From: CAZBSE01 sp964578625
Lineage (GTDB): Bacteria > Actinomycetota > Humimicrobiia > Humimicrobiales > Humimicrobiaceae
Length of the DNA: 64,000 nt
Direction: 5' to 3'
Assembly: GCA_964578625.1 (NCBI GenBank)
Contig: CAZODQ010000007.1
Span: 1 to 64,000, forward strand
The position numbers and the translations under genes were made by a program. Shown piece after piece: positions 25,778 to 34,748 of the stretch (the first letter of the stretch is position 1; the number at the start of each line of letters is the position of its first letter). Under the pieces are notes generated by a model that did not search any database, was not told the origin of the DNA, and was given only the letters and a program-made list of their open reading frames with translations.

Positions 25778-26608
25778 ATGATATACCAAAGAATACTTTT
25801 AGGGATTGCTTCAATCATAATTGTGGCTGTATTTATATATTTATTTTCTGCTGTATATAAATTTGTAACCCAGGCATACTTTGTTTACAAACCTGAGAAG
25901 CAAATCATGAATACTCCTTTTAATGTCAGATTGTATTTTGAGGAGATTATTTTTAAAACTCCTGACGGTATAAATCTTTCCGGCTGGTTTGTCCCGGTAA
26001 AAGATCATAAAGGGGTGATACTGATTCTACACGGGAAAAGTGGGAATATTTCAACAAGACTTACCTTCCTGAATTATTTCAGTAGAAAACTGGGATTGTC
26101 AACATTTATTATTGATTATAGGGGGTACGGCAAGAGCGAGGGTACACCTGATGAAAAGGGGACTTATTTAGATGCTGAAGCAGCCTGGAATTATTTAACC
26201 ATGGTTAGGAAGATAAAACCCCAGGATATCATAATTTTCGGCCGGTCTCTGGGAGGTCCTATTGCTGCGTGGTTGGCTGGAAAGGTGAAGGCAAGGGCAT
26301 TAATTTTAGAATCGACTTTTACTACTATAAAGGATATAGTGACACAGCTGTATCCATATCTACCAGTAAGAAGATTTTTTAAGTTTGAATACTCTACTAT
26401 TGATTATTTAAAAAAAGTAAACAGTCCGGTGTTAATCATTCACAGTAGTGAAGATGATTATATTCCATTTTCCCATGCTATGAAACTGTACAGTGCAGCC
26501 AATAGGCCCAGGCATTTCCTTCGGATAAAAGGTTTACATAACAACAATTACATGAAATCAGAGGAAACTTACATAGAGGGTATAAAATCTTTTCTTTCCA
26601 AACATTAA
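25778..26608 (+). CDS. Membrane-anchored alpha/beta hydrolase
   Basis: 276 residues: N-terminal membrane helix (about 7-27), then an alpha/beta hydrolase fold with LILHGKSGN, DYRGYGKSEGTPDEKG, the nucleophile elbow GRSLGG (Ser157), Asp in HSSEDDYIP and His in KGLHNNNY, a full triad. It resembles the BEM46/YfhR group. It is 6 bases behind the transglutaminase lipoprotein and probably in one operon. Substrate unknown. Confidence 0.88.
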   Translation: MIYQRILLGIASIIIVAVFIYLFSAVYKFVTQAYFVYKPEKQIMNTPFNVRLYFEEIIFKTPDGINLSGWFVPVKDHKGVILILHGKSGNISTRLTFLNYFSRKLGLSTFIIDYRGYGKSEGTPDEKGTYLDAEAAWNYLTMVRKIKPQDIIIFGRSLGGPIAAWLAGKVKARALILESTFTTIKDIVTQLYPYLPVRRFFKFEYSTIDYLKKVNSPVLIIHSSEDDYIPFSHAMKLYSAANRPRHFLRIKGLHNNNYMKSEETYIEGIKSFLSKH

Positions 26609-26616
26609 AGAGACTT

Positions 26617-27246
26617 TTAAATTTCTTTTTTCATATATATCCAGTCCCGGTATCCGGAGAATTTTTTTGCTATACTGGAAGATCTTAGCATAAAATTCCA
26701 GAAGCCGGATTTTTTATAAAGTCTGTGGGCATTCTTATTTGCAGCAGCAACCCATAGAGTTAAAACATCTTTCCCATATCTTTTGGCATAATCTTCTGCA
26801 AAAGACAGCATTTTCTTGGCAACACCTTTTCTTCTGTTATCCATATCAACTGCAACGTTGTCTATATAAATGGTACTGTCGTTAAGTTTGGGCACTTCTA
26901 AAAGGTTTAATGAAATTGCTTTAACAGCCCTGAAAAAACCCAGGTATTTGATATAGGTCCGAAAGTTTTTGGTATATGTTTTGGTGTTTTCTTTAGTCAC
27001 AATCTCTATTATCCCGACTACCTTTCCGCCTGTTTTAGCATTATAATACCTTCCCGTATCAATGTTATTGGAAATCTCGGTTCTTGTGATGTTTAGCGCA
27101 GCCTCTTTTTTATTGCTGAACATGATTTTTAACTTCTCATAAAATGCATCAAATTCTATTTTAAGATAGCTTTCAATATCTTTTAGTTCTAAATTGCTTA
27201 TTTGTATGTCATGAATGTTTTTATCCCTATTCTTATATTTGTTCAT
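26617..27246 (-). CDS. GNAT-family N-acetyltransferase
   Basis: About 209 residues from ATG 27246 (a TTG at 27288 would add 14 residues but has no ribosome site). Acetyl-CoA binding motif A is seen in NVAVDMDNRRKGVAKKMLSF, followed by LWVAAANKNAHRLYKKSGFW, the usual C-terminal GNAT pattern. It overlaps the end of the DUF2007 gene by 14 bases, suggesting coupled translation. Substrate unknown. Confidence 0.88.
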   Translation of the reverse strand: MNKYKNRDKNIHDIQISNLELKDIESYLKIEFDAFYEKLKIMFSNKKEAALNITRTEISNNIDTGRYYNAKTGGKVVGIIEIVTKENTKTYTKNFRTYIKYLGFFRAVKAISLNLLEVPKLNDSTIYIDNVAVDMDNRRKGVAKKMLSFAEDYAKRYGKDVLTLWVAAANKNAHRLYKKSGFWNFMLRSSSIAKKFSGYRDWIYMKKEI

Positions 27247-27481
27247 CTGGCGGTTCTTTTTTGTAAAGCAGCCTTCTTGCTTTTTCAATATTTTTTTGGG
27301 ATGTCAAAAGTTTTACTCCTCTCGCACCCTGAAGGGAGATAATACTCTGACCGGCATCATCAGAAGATATCTCTGTTTTAATGCCGCAACTTTCAAGGTA
27401 ACTCTTGGCCACTTCTGCTTCAATCCTGGAACTAAATATCTTAACTACAGGTAACTTGTCTGTATTGTTTATATTATCCAT
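27233..27481 (-). CDS. DUF2007-like small protein
   Basis: 82 residues with the DUF2007 pattern: VVKIFSSRIEAEVAKSYLES, GIKTEISSDDAG and GVKLLTSQKNIEKARRLL. This family has a ferredoxin-like fold and is sometimes called putative signal transducing protein; no biochemical role is known to me. It is first in a two-gene unit with the GNAT gene. Confidence 0.8.
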   Translation of the reverse strand: MDNINNTDKLPVVKIFSSRIEAEVAKSYLESCGIKTEISSDDAGQSIISLQGARGVKLLTSQKNIEKARRLLYKKEPPDEQI

Positions 27482-27661
27482 ATCAAAATTTTATTTCCCG
27501 GTTAATCTTTAAAGCTGACTGAAAGAGCTAAAATTATAGCATATACATGGTATTTTAACATATTATCCAGTAACTTTTATTTGAAGAATTAATATCTATG
27601 ATATACACTTAATTAAAGTCCTGAAATTCCAAACTTATTAGCATGAGATAAGATAATTGAA

Positions 27662-28780
27662 ATGATAAAAAAATCGCTTCTGGTTAAAATTTATGAAGCT
27701 GCCGGCATGCAGAGATGGAATGACCAGATCCGCACAATTGAGCTTATTGAACTTGACAAACAGGCTCATAAAATGATAGTTGCATATATTTTAGGAAAAT
27801 GTGAACAGGATATGGATGGAAAGGTTGATTGGATTGAAATAATAGAATATGGGCTGTTTGAGTTTTTAAAAAGAATCATTTTAACCGATCTTAAACCACC
27901 TTTGATTTACAGGATTAAAAAAGATAAGGAACAATATGAAAAACTAAACCGCTGGGTTTTCGAGAGGATAAGCCCCTTTACCAAGCAAGTAGGAAAGGAT
28001 TTTAATTTTCGTTTTAAGAAATATCTGCTGGAGCAGGAGGAAACTCTTGAAAAAAAAATTGTAAATGGAGCACATTTCTATGTAACTAAGTGGGAATTTG
28101 AAATCATTAAATCTTCAAATACCAGGGTTTATCTGGTTGAAGAGATTGTGGAAAGCATATCCCGGGAACAGGATAAGTATAATAATTTAAGATGTATGAG
28201 GGCTTTTACAAAAAGTAAAGATTTATTGGACTTTGCCAGTATATGCGGGCAGCTCCGTTTTCAGCAGAGATGGAGTCATCTTTACCGCATTCCTAAAACT
28301 TCCGTATTGGGTCATATGTTGATAGTGGCTATATTTTCGTTCCTGTTCTCTTACACAGCGGGGCTGAAAAGGGAGAACTGCATAAATAACTATTTTACAG
28401 GACTCTTTCATGATCTGCCCGAAGTCTTGACCAGGGATATAATCAATCCTGTCAAAAAATCGGTTAAGGGACTGGATGAGCTTATAAAGGATTATGAGAT
28501 TGAAGAAATGGAGAAAAAAATATATAAGCTGATACCAGTAAGCTGGCATGATGATATAAGAATGTTTACGGAGGATGAATTTTCGGAAACAAGCAGGAGA
28601 AACGGGAAGCTGGTCAAGGGTGCAGACGATCTGGCTGCATTTATCGAGGCTTTTCTTGCCTTAAAAAACGGTATAAGGAATGAAAGTCTTATTTATGCAA
28701 AAAGTAAGTTGGTCCAGAAATACAAGTCCAAAACGATTGACGGTATAAGTTTTGGCGATATTTATGCTGAGTTTGATTGA
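27662..28780 (+). CDS. HD-domain phosphohydrolase-like protein
   Basis: 372 residues. HD-type metal ligands are seen in DKQAHKMIVAY (about residue 35), in SVLGHMLIVAIFS and in YFTGLFHDLPEVLTRDIINP, and the late GADDLAAFIEA supplies a further Asp. This pattern fits the COG1896/YfbR-like HD group acting on nucleotides. It is longer than the usual 190-230 residue members; residues about 60-210 are an unassigned charged insertion. It lies 13 bases before the DUF2779 gene and is probably cotranscribed. Confidence 0.82.
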   Translation: MIKKSLLVKIYEAAGMQRWNDQIRTIELIELDKQAHKMIVAYILGKCEQDMDGKVDWIEIIEYGLFEFLKRIILTDLKPPLIYRIKKDKEQYEKLNRWVFERISPFTKQVGKDFNFRFKKYLLEQEETLEKKIVNGAHFYVTKWEFEIIKSSNTRVYLVEEIVESISREQDKYNNLRCMRAFTKSKDLLDFASICGQLRFQQRWSHLYRIPKTSVLGHMLIVAIFSFLFSYTAGLKRENCINNYFTGLFHDLPEVLTRDIINPVKKSVKGLDELIKDYEIEEMEKKIYKLIPVSWHDDIRMFTEDEFSETSRRNGKLVKGADDLAAFIEAFLALKNGIRNESLIYAKSKLVQKYKSKTIDGISFGDIYAEFD

Positions 28781-28793
28781 GTGAGTTGGTGTA

Positions 28794-30287
28794 GTGAGTA
28801 AAAAAATAATAATATCAAAATCAAAGTATATGTCGGGGCTGCAGTGCCCCAGATATTTATGGTATCAGGTAAATGCCAGGGAAGAAATTCCACAACCCGG
28901 TTTTGTTGCCACGTATATTTTTAAACAGGGGATACAGGTAGGCGAATATGCTAAAAAACTTTATCCCGGGGGTATAGATATAGGAAAGACAGGAGATTTA
29001 AAAACACAGCTTGTAAATACTTTCGAACTGCTGTCTGAGAGAAAGGTTTTATTTGAAGCCAGCTGCAGCTCGCAAAATGTATATAACAGAGCTGATATAC
29101 TTGTACCTGCTGATAAGGACAGATGGGATATTATTGAGGTTAAAAGTTCAACACAGCTTAAGGAGGAGTATATCCATGATGTTTCCTTTCAGAAATACTG
29201 TTTTGAAAAAGCGGGTGTTAAAATTAGAAAATGTTATCTTATGTGTATAAATAATCAGTATAAAAAAAAGGGAGAGATCAATACTAAAGAGTTATTTAAA
29301 AAAACCGATATCACAGCAGAGGTGGAAGAGATATCTGTAGGAATAGAGGACAGGATCAAAGAAATGTTGAAAATAGCAGCCGGAAAAAGTCCCCCGGAAA
29401 CTCCTATTGGAAAACATTGCAATAGTCCCTATAGCTGTCCCCTTAAGGATAAATGCTGGGATTTCCTGCCGGATAACCATATTTTTAACCTATATGGAAA
29501 TAAAGAAAAAGCAGTGCAGCTCTACAGTGAAGGAATTCTTTCCATAAAAGATATTCCTGACCGCTATGATTTAAATTTAAAGCAGCAGATACAGCTTGAA
29601 TGTGCCAGAACGGAAAAGCCGAAAGTAAATAAGGGTGAAATATCAAAATTCATTGGAAAACTTGAATACCCACTTTATTTTTTTGATTTTGAGACATTCT
29701 CTACCGCTATCCCTCTATATGATGGAGTCAAACCTTACCAGAGAATTCCTTTTCAGTATTCAATACATATGATTGATTCCATTGACAGCAAACCCATCCA
29801 TTATGATTTTCTGGCAAAAGGCGATAGCGACCCAAGGGAAAAACTGCTGTCAACCTTAAAAAGACATATAGGAGAAAAAGGAAGCATAATTGTTTATTAT
29901 GAACTATTTGAAAAGGGAGTCTTAAGGGAACAGGCCGAAACTTTCCCCAAATACAAGAAATGGATAAGTTCAATTCTACCCAGGATAGTCGATCTATACA
30001 AACCCTTTGGGAATTTTCATTATTACAGTTCTTCCCAGAAGGGGAGCGCCTCGGTAAAAAGTGTTCTTCCGGCTATTACAGATTTGAGTTATAAAGGAAT
30101 GGAGATATCCGAAGGGCTGGCAGCAAGTATATATTTTCTTTATATCTGCGGAAAGTATGACAGCGGTGAGAGCTGTCCTACAAGAGAAGAGGCTGACAGG
30201 ATACGAAGATCACTAATAAAATACTGCAGGATGGATACCGGAGGCATGATACATATACTAAAAGCCTTAATAAAAGAAGCTGTATAG
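28794..30287 (+). CDS. DUF2779 protein: Cas4/RecB-like nuclease region fused to a DEDD exonuclease-like region
   Basis: 497 residues, GTG start. The N-terminal half has a RecB/Cas4-like layout: an early cysteine in SGLQCPRYLWY, the PD-(D/E)XK elements DILVPADKDRWDIIEVKSST, and three cysteines in HCNSPYSCPLKDKCWDF that could complete a four-cysteine Fe-S site. The C-terminal half starts LYFFDFETFSTAIP and contains IIVYYELFEKGVL, RIVDLYKPF and YCRMDTGGM, a DEDD-type exonuclease pattern. This combination is the DUF2779 architecture. Biological role not established; repair or mobile-element control is conceivable. It forms a pair with the HD-domain gene. Confidence 0.85.
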   Translation: MSKKIIISKSKYMSGLQCPRYLWYQVNAREEIPQPGFVATYIFKQGIQVGEYAKKLYPGGIDIGKTGDLKTQLVNTFELLSERKVLFEASCSSQNVYNRADILVPADKDRWDIIEVKSSTQLKEEYIHDVSFQKYCFEKAGVKIRKCYLMCINNQYKKKGEINTKELFKKTDITAEVEEISVGIEDRIKEMLKIAAGKSPPETPIGKHCNSPYSCPLKDKCWDFLPDNHIFNLYGNKEKAVQLYSEGILSIKDIPDRYDLNLKQQIQLECARTEKPKVNKGEISKFIGKLEYPLYFFDFETFSTAIPLYDGVKPYQRIPFQYSIHMIDSIDSKPIHYDFLAKGDSDPREKLLSTLKRHIGEKGSIIVYYELFEKGVLREQAETFPKYKKWISSILPRIVDLYKPFGNFHYYSSSQKGSASVKSVLPAITDLSYKGMEISEGLAASIYFLYICGKYDSGESCPTREEADRIRRSLIKYCRMDTGGMIHILKALIKEAV

Positions 30288-30297
30288 TATAAAGAGT

Positions 30298-32685
30298 ATG
30301 AGAGACAAGATAAATATATCCCTTCTTTTAGTTTCTTTCTCACTTTTTCTCTACCAGGTGTGTTTGCTTCGTATTTTTTCAATAGCTGATTATTACCACT
30401 TTGCCTTTATGATTGTAAGCATATCCCTTCTGGGATTTGGTATAAGTGGGAGTTTTTTGTATTTTTTTATTGAAAGGATTAAAGATACCGGTTTAATACT
30501 GCTTATATTTTCCTTTGGATTTTCAGTATCTATAATAATAAGTTTTCTGGTAAGCAATATGGTACCTTTTGATTCATTTAAAATTGCCTGGGAGATAAAA
30601 CAGGTTTTTTTACTGGCTGTATACTACATATTTTTGGTACTCCCTTTTTTCTTTGGCGGGTCTTTCATAGGGTATGTGTTATACAGAAAGGAAAAGCCGG
30701 GACTGACTTATTTTTATAATCTCATAGGTTCGGCAGCAGGGGCTATTGCGGCTATATTTATAATACAGCTTATGGGGAAAAACGGAGCTATATATATTTC
30801 AACAGGCGTGGGAATTATAGCTACTAGTATACTTATAAATAAGAGACACTTAAAAAAATTTGCAACTTTGATATTTATATTTGTAATATTGATTACCTCT
30901 GCTGTTATTTTTCGGCCGCAGATCATGGATATAAGAATGTCTCCATATAAAAGTTTGCCTTCGAAATTGAGGTTACCTGACTCTGAGATAGTTTATAGTA
31001 AAGAGAGTTCTTACGCGAGGCTGGATGTAGTAGAAAGCCCCAGTATAAAGTCTGCACCCGGGATCAGCCTTCAGTATCAAAAGGTTCCACCGCCGCAGAA
31101 TGGGATCACTATAGATGGAGATAATCTCACAGCAATCACGAATATTAAAGATGATATATCTGAGCTCGAATTTTTGAAGTTTTTACCCACCTCTATTTTT
31201 TTTACTGCTAAACCTGATCCGGGAGAAGTTCTGGTAATAGAACCGGGAGGGGGAATGGATGTTGCTGCTGCTCTTTATTTTGGTGGAAAGGATATATATG
31301 TATTACAGAACAGCAGTTTAGTGCTTGAGGTACTTAAAGATAAATTCTCTGAGTACATCGGGGATATATATAATGACACCAGGGTCAAAGCTCTTGAGGT
31401 CTCAAGCAGAAATTTTTCTAAAATAACCGACCAAAGATTTGATCTTATTATTGTAAGCTTATCAGACAGTTTCCATCCTATTTCTTCAGGAGCTTATAGC
31501 TTGAATGAGGACTATCTCTTGACCACAGAATCTATGTCGGGTCTGTTATCTGTCTTAAAACAGGATGGCATACTGGCAATAACCAGATGGGTTCAGTTTC
31601 CCCCCAGCGAGAATTTGAAAGCACTTTCTACTCTATATCAAAGTATGGATGAATTAAAAACTGGAGAAATACCAGGGAAAATATTCGCATTTAGAAGCTG
31701 GAATACTCTTACAACCCTGGTAAAAAAAGACGGTTTCAGAAAGAATGAAATAATTAATTTAAAGCAGGCTGTAGCAGAGCTTGATTTTGATATAGTGTAT
31801 TACAATGGTGTTTTAGAAGATGAGGTTAATATTTACAATGTTCTGGAAGAGCCATATTTTTATAATTATTACAGAGAGATAATAGAAGACAACAGCAGCT
31901 CCAGGGAAGCCTTTTATAATAACTATTACTTTAATATTTATCCTGCAACTGATGATAAGCCCTACTTCTTTAATTTTTTTAGGTTTGGGCAGGTACCGGA
32001 TATTATAAAATATTTTGGCAAGTCTACCTCGCCTTTTGGTGGAGGGGGATACCTGATATTGATTGCCGCCCTTGTAATTTCAATTATCTTATCGGTTTTG
32101 TTTATACTATTGCCCCTCTGTATAAGGAGAATAAATATCAGTATAAAAAAAGATTTTAGGTATATAATTTACTTTTTCTGTCTGGGTTTTGGGTTTTTCT
32201 TTATCGAAATTCCATTTATTCAGAAGTTTATTCTATTACTGGGTAAGCCGGCTTATGCCCTGGCAATTGTACTTTTTAGTATTATGTTTGCCGGAGGAAT
32301 GGGTAGTTTTACCAGCTCGAAGTTTAAAATTGACCTTAGGTGGGTAGTAGGAGTAATAGTAGTTTATGTAGCCCTGTTTATATTTACTTTTGGCTATATA
32401 GTGGATTTTATAATCTCTAAAGTATTATGGCAGAGATTTCTATATTCAATACTTATAATAATCCCTCTGGGTTTTATGATGGGGATACCATTTCCTTCAG
32501 CTATAGCTAAGGTCAGAAAAAAAAGGGAAGAGACTATCCCATGGTTATGGGCTATAAATGGCTGTACTTCTGTAGTGGGTTCCATTGCAGCAATGATGAT
32601 TTCTATTCAATTCGGGTTTTCCGTAGTAATTGGTATAGCTGCTGCAATCTATTTAATAGCTCTGGCAGTATATAAATATTTTTGA
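30298..32685 (+). CDS. Integral membrane protein with spermidine-synthase-like domain
   Basis: 795 residues: about six N-terminal membrane helices, a soluble domain from about 220 to 560 resembling spermidine synthases, and about six C-terminal membrane helices. In the soluble part VLVIEPGGGMDVAAALYFGG is the nucleotide-binding glycine loop. The next strand reads IYVLQNSSLVLE, where active enzymes usually have an acidic residue (VEID or VEIN) to hold the cosubstrate ribose, so binding may be altered. Membrane spermidine-synthase-like proteins are widespread but poorly characterised. The ATG is 10 bases after the DUF2779 gene. Confidence 0.85.
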   Translation: MRDKINISLLLVSFSLFLYQVCLLRIFSIADYYHFAFMIVSISLLGFGISGSFLYFFIERIKDTGLILLIFSFGFSVSIIISFLVSNMVPFDSFKIAWEIKQVFLLAVYYIFLVLPFFFGGSFIGYVLYRKEKPGLTYFYNLIGSAAGAIAAIFIIQLMGKNGAIYISTGVGIIATSILINKRHLKKFATLIFIFVILITSAVIFRPQIMDIRMSPYKSLPSKLRLPDSEIVYSKESSYARLDVVESPSIKSAPGISLQYQKVPPPQNGITIDGDNLTAITNIKDDISELEFLKFLPTSIFFTAKPDPGEVLVIEPGGGMDVAAALYFGGKDIYVLQNSSLVLEVLKDKFSEYIGDIYNDTRVKALEVSSRNFSKITDQRFDLIIVSLSDSFHPISSGAYSLNEDYLLTTESMSGLLSVLKQDGILAITRWVQFPPSENLKALSTLYQSMDELKTGEIPGKIFAFRSWNTLTTLVKKDGFRKNEIINLKQAVAELDFDIVYYNGVLEDEVNIYNVLEEPYFYNYYREIIEDNSSSREAFYNNYYFNIYPATDDKPYFFNFFRFGQVPDIIKYFGKSTSPFGGGGYLILIAALVISIILSVLFILLPLCIRRINISIKKDFRYIIYFFCLGFGFFFIEIPFIQKFILLLGKPAYALAIVLFSIMFAGGMGSFTSSKFKIDLRWVVGVIVVYVALFIFTFGYIVDFIISKVLWQRFLYSILIIIPLGFMMGIPFPSAIAKVRKKREETIPWLWAINGCTSVVGSIAAMMISIQFGFSVVIGIAAAIYLIALAVYKYF

Positions 32686-32741
32686 TTAAAAAAGCATGTG
32701 TTAGTTTCAGGCAGTATATAGTTTAAAGGTTAAAAATAACA

Positions 32742-33614
32742 CTATTGTTTTTTCTTAATAGAAATAGTGACTATGGATAATATAAGAAAAATGATACCCG
32801 TGGCAACAAGAACAAGTATATTGACAAGCGGGGACAGTTCCTTGCCGCCAAATGAAAAAATTACACCCATAGACTCCTTGAAACCGGAAATTACTTCTGC
32901 GGGTGCGTTTGCAAAAGATTTAGACATAGGAGCTTCCATCATGATCTGGCGGTATAGCGATGCCGCATGACTTATAGGGAATACTTTTATGACAGTTTGT
33001 ATGGCAGGTGGAAGTGATCCGATTGGAATATAAATCCCGGTTAGAAAACCTATAAGCGTTCCGATTATGGTACTTGTGGTAGAAAAAGCAGCGCTGCTTT
33101 TAAAAAATGAGACAATGAAAAAAACAATCGCAGAACCGGTAAAGACAGAGAGCAGCATTACTCCCAATAATTTTACCAGCGCAGTTATTTCAAGTAACTT
33201 TCCGCCGTTTGCTATAATATATATTTCAGCAAGAACCAAAGCCGCAATGCTCATAATAACACCGATTATATAGGAACTAATGACATATCCTCCTACGATC
33301 TGGCTGCGTTTTAGCGGAGCCGAAAGAAAATCCTTTGATATTTTCTTCATTTTATCCTCTATCATGGTATGGAAAGCACCCATAGTTGTAGTCAATGATA
33401 CAACTGACAAGATTCCTGCCATGACCCAGGTATCGATGGTGAAACGGGCATTGCTTCCTAAAAGATCTTCAAGGTCACCAACCATCATATTTCCGAGAAA
33501 CAGTACATAAAGCCCGATTATTATAAATACTGAGAGAAGTGAGAAAAATACAGAAACCTTGTCACGGAAAAAAAGTTTGAGGTTGCGTTTGATTAAATTG
33601 ATAATTACTGTCAT
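32742..33614 (-). CDS. ABC-2 type transporter permease
   Basis: 290 residues with six predicted membrane segments; the first is in VFFSLLSVFIIIGLYVLFL, a large loop with VMAGILSVVSLTTTMGAFHT follows, and the family-typical LSAPLKRSQIVGGYVISSYI and IYIPIGSLPPAIQTV are present. The ATG directly abuts the stop of the ATPase gene, so the two are translated together and form a DrrAB-like exporter. Substrate unknown. Confidence 0.9.
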   Translation of the reverse strand: MTVIINLIKRNLKLFFRDKVSVFFSLLSVFIIIGLYVLFLGNMMVGDLEDLLGSNARFTIDTWVMAGILSVVSLTTTMGAFHTMIEDKMKKISKDFLSAPLKRSQIVGGYVISSYIIGVIMSIAALVLAEIYIIANGGKLLEITALVKLLGVMLLSVFTGSAIVFFIVSFFKSSAAFSTTSTIIGTLIGFLTGIYIPIGSLPPAIQTVIKVFPISHAASLYRQIMMEAPMSKSFANAPAEVISGFKESMGVIFSFGGKELSPLVNILVLVATGIIFLILSIVTISIKKKQ

Positions 33615-34538
33615 TTAATTTGCATCCTCCCTCATAGTGTGTCCGGTGATTTTTACAAAAGCATCGTCCATACTGCCGTTTAAAACCTCAAAACCCTTTA
33701 TGAGGCTTTCTGCTTTATTTACCAGCGGCAGTGCATCAAGGGTTTTTGAAATATTGATAAGGAAGGCCCCGCCGGATATTTTAAATCTGATATTTTGCTT
33801 CTTTAAGAAGGCAGTAAGTTCGTAGCTGTTTTTTGGCACCAATCTCAGGGTATCCGTACTGTATTTTGCACGAAGCTCTGAAGGAGTACCTTTGGCGGAA
33901 ATCAATCCGTTATCAATTATGGCAACATAGTCTGCTTTAGCAGCTTCCTCCATATAGTGAGTCGTGAGAAATACTGTCATTCTTTTACCCTTTTGCAGGT
34001 TCCGGATTGTCTCCCAGACACTTTTTCGCGTCTGGGGGTCAAGCCCTGTAGTAGGTTCGTCTAAAAAAAGGATTTTAGGTGTATTGACCAGTGCTCTTGC
34101 TATATCAGCCCTGCGCCTCTGGCCGCCTGAAATCCTGCCGTAGCGGCGGTTATAAAAGCTTTTTACATCTGCAGCTCCTGCTGCTTTTTCAACTGCAGTT
34201 GAAAGATCTCTACTTGGCATACCATAAAAGCTTCCGCGGGTATAGAGATTCTCTTTTACGGTCAGAATGTCGTCCAGGACACTGTCCTGGAATACCACTC
34301 CGATATCTTTTCGGATTTCGTTGTCTTGTTTACCAAGTATATGGCCGTTGACTTTTACAGTCCCGCCATCAGGCTTTAGCAGTGTACAGATGATATCAAT
34401 GGTGGTAGTTTTACCAGCACCATTTGGGCCCAAGAATGCAAATAACTCCCCCTCATTTACATGGAAATCTATACCTTTTACAGCTCTGACTTTTCCATAA
34501 TTTTTTTTAAGGCCACTTACTTCTATTATGTGTGACAA
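33615..34538 (-). CDS. ABC transporter ATP-binding protein (DrrA-like)
   Basis: 307 residues. Walker A GPNGAGKTTT, Q-loop VFQDSVLDDILT, signature ISGGQRRRADIAR, Walker B ILFLDEPTTGLD and H-loop FLTTHYMEEA are all intact. A C-terminal domain of about 80 residues (DTLRLVPKNSYELTAFLKKQ onward) is of the type in drug and polyketide exporters. It pairs with the downstream permease; a second, separate pair of this kind lies at 52.9-54.6 kb. Confidence 0.92.
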   Translation of the reverse strand: MSHIIEVSGLKKNYGKVRAVKGIDFHVNEGELFAFLGPNGAGKTTTIDIICTLLKPDGGTVKVNGHILGKQDNEIRKDIGVVFQDSVLDDILTVKENLYTRGSFYGMPSRDLSTAVEKAAGAADVKSFYNRRYGRISGGQRRRADIARALVNTPKILFLDEPTTGLDPQTRKSVWETIRNLQKGKRMTVFLTTHYMEEAAKADYVAIIDNGLISAKGTPSELRAKYSTDTLRLVPKNSYELTAFLKKQNIRFKISGGAFLINISKTLDALPLVNKAESLIKGFEVLNGSMDDAFVKITGHTMREDAN

Positions 34539-34748
34539 AGGAATATTTTATAATATATTATTAATAATTAAGATTTTAGTGTTTTAGTTTTTAACACCCC
34601 AATGCTTATTTTTTGATAGATTATACATTATTGGAAGCCTATTACAATTAAAATTTTGTATTTATTGTTATTTCTAAAACTGGTAGAATAAAAATGATCA
34701 TAGAAATCTACATTTCAATTAAACAATTATCTGTAAAGTGACGGTAAT

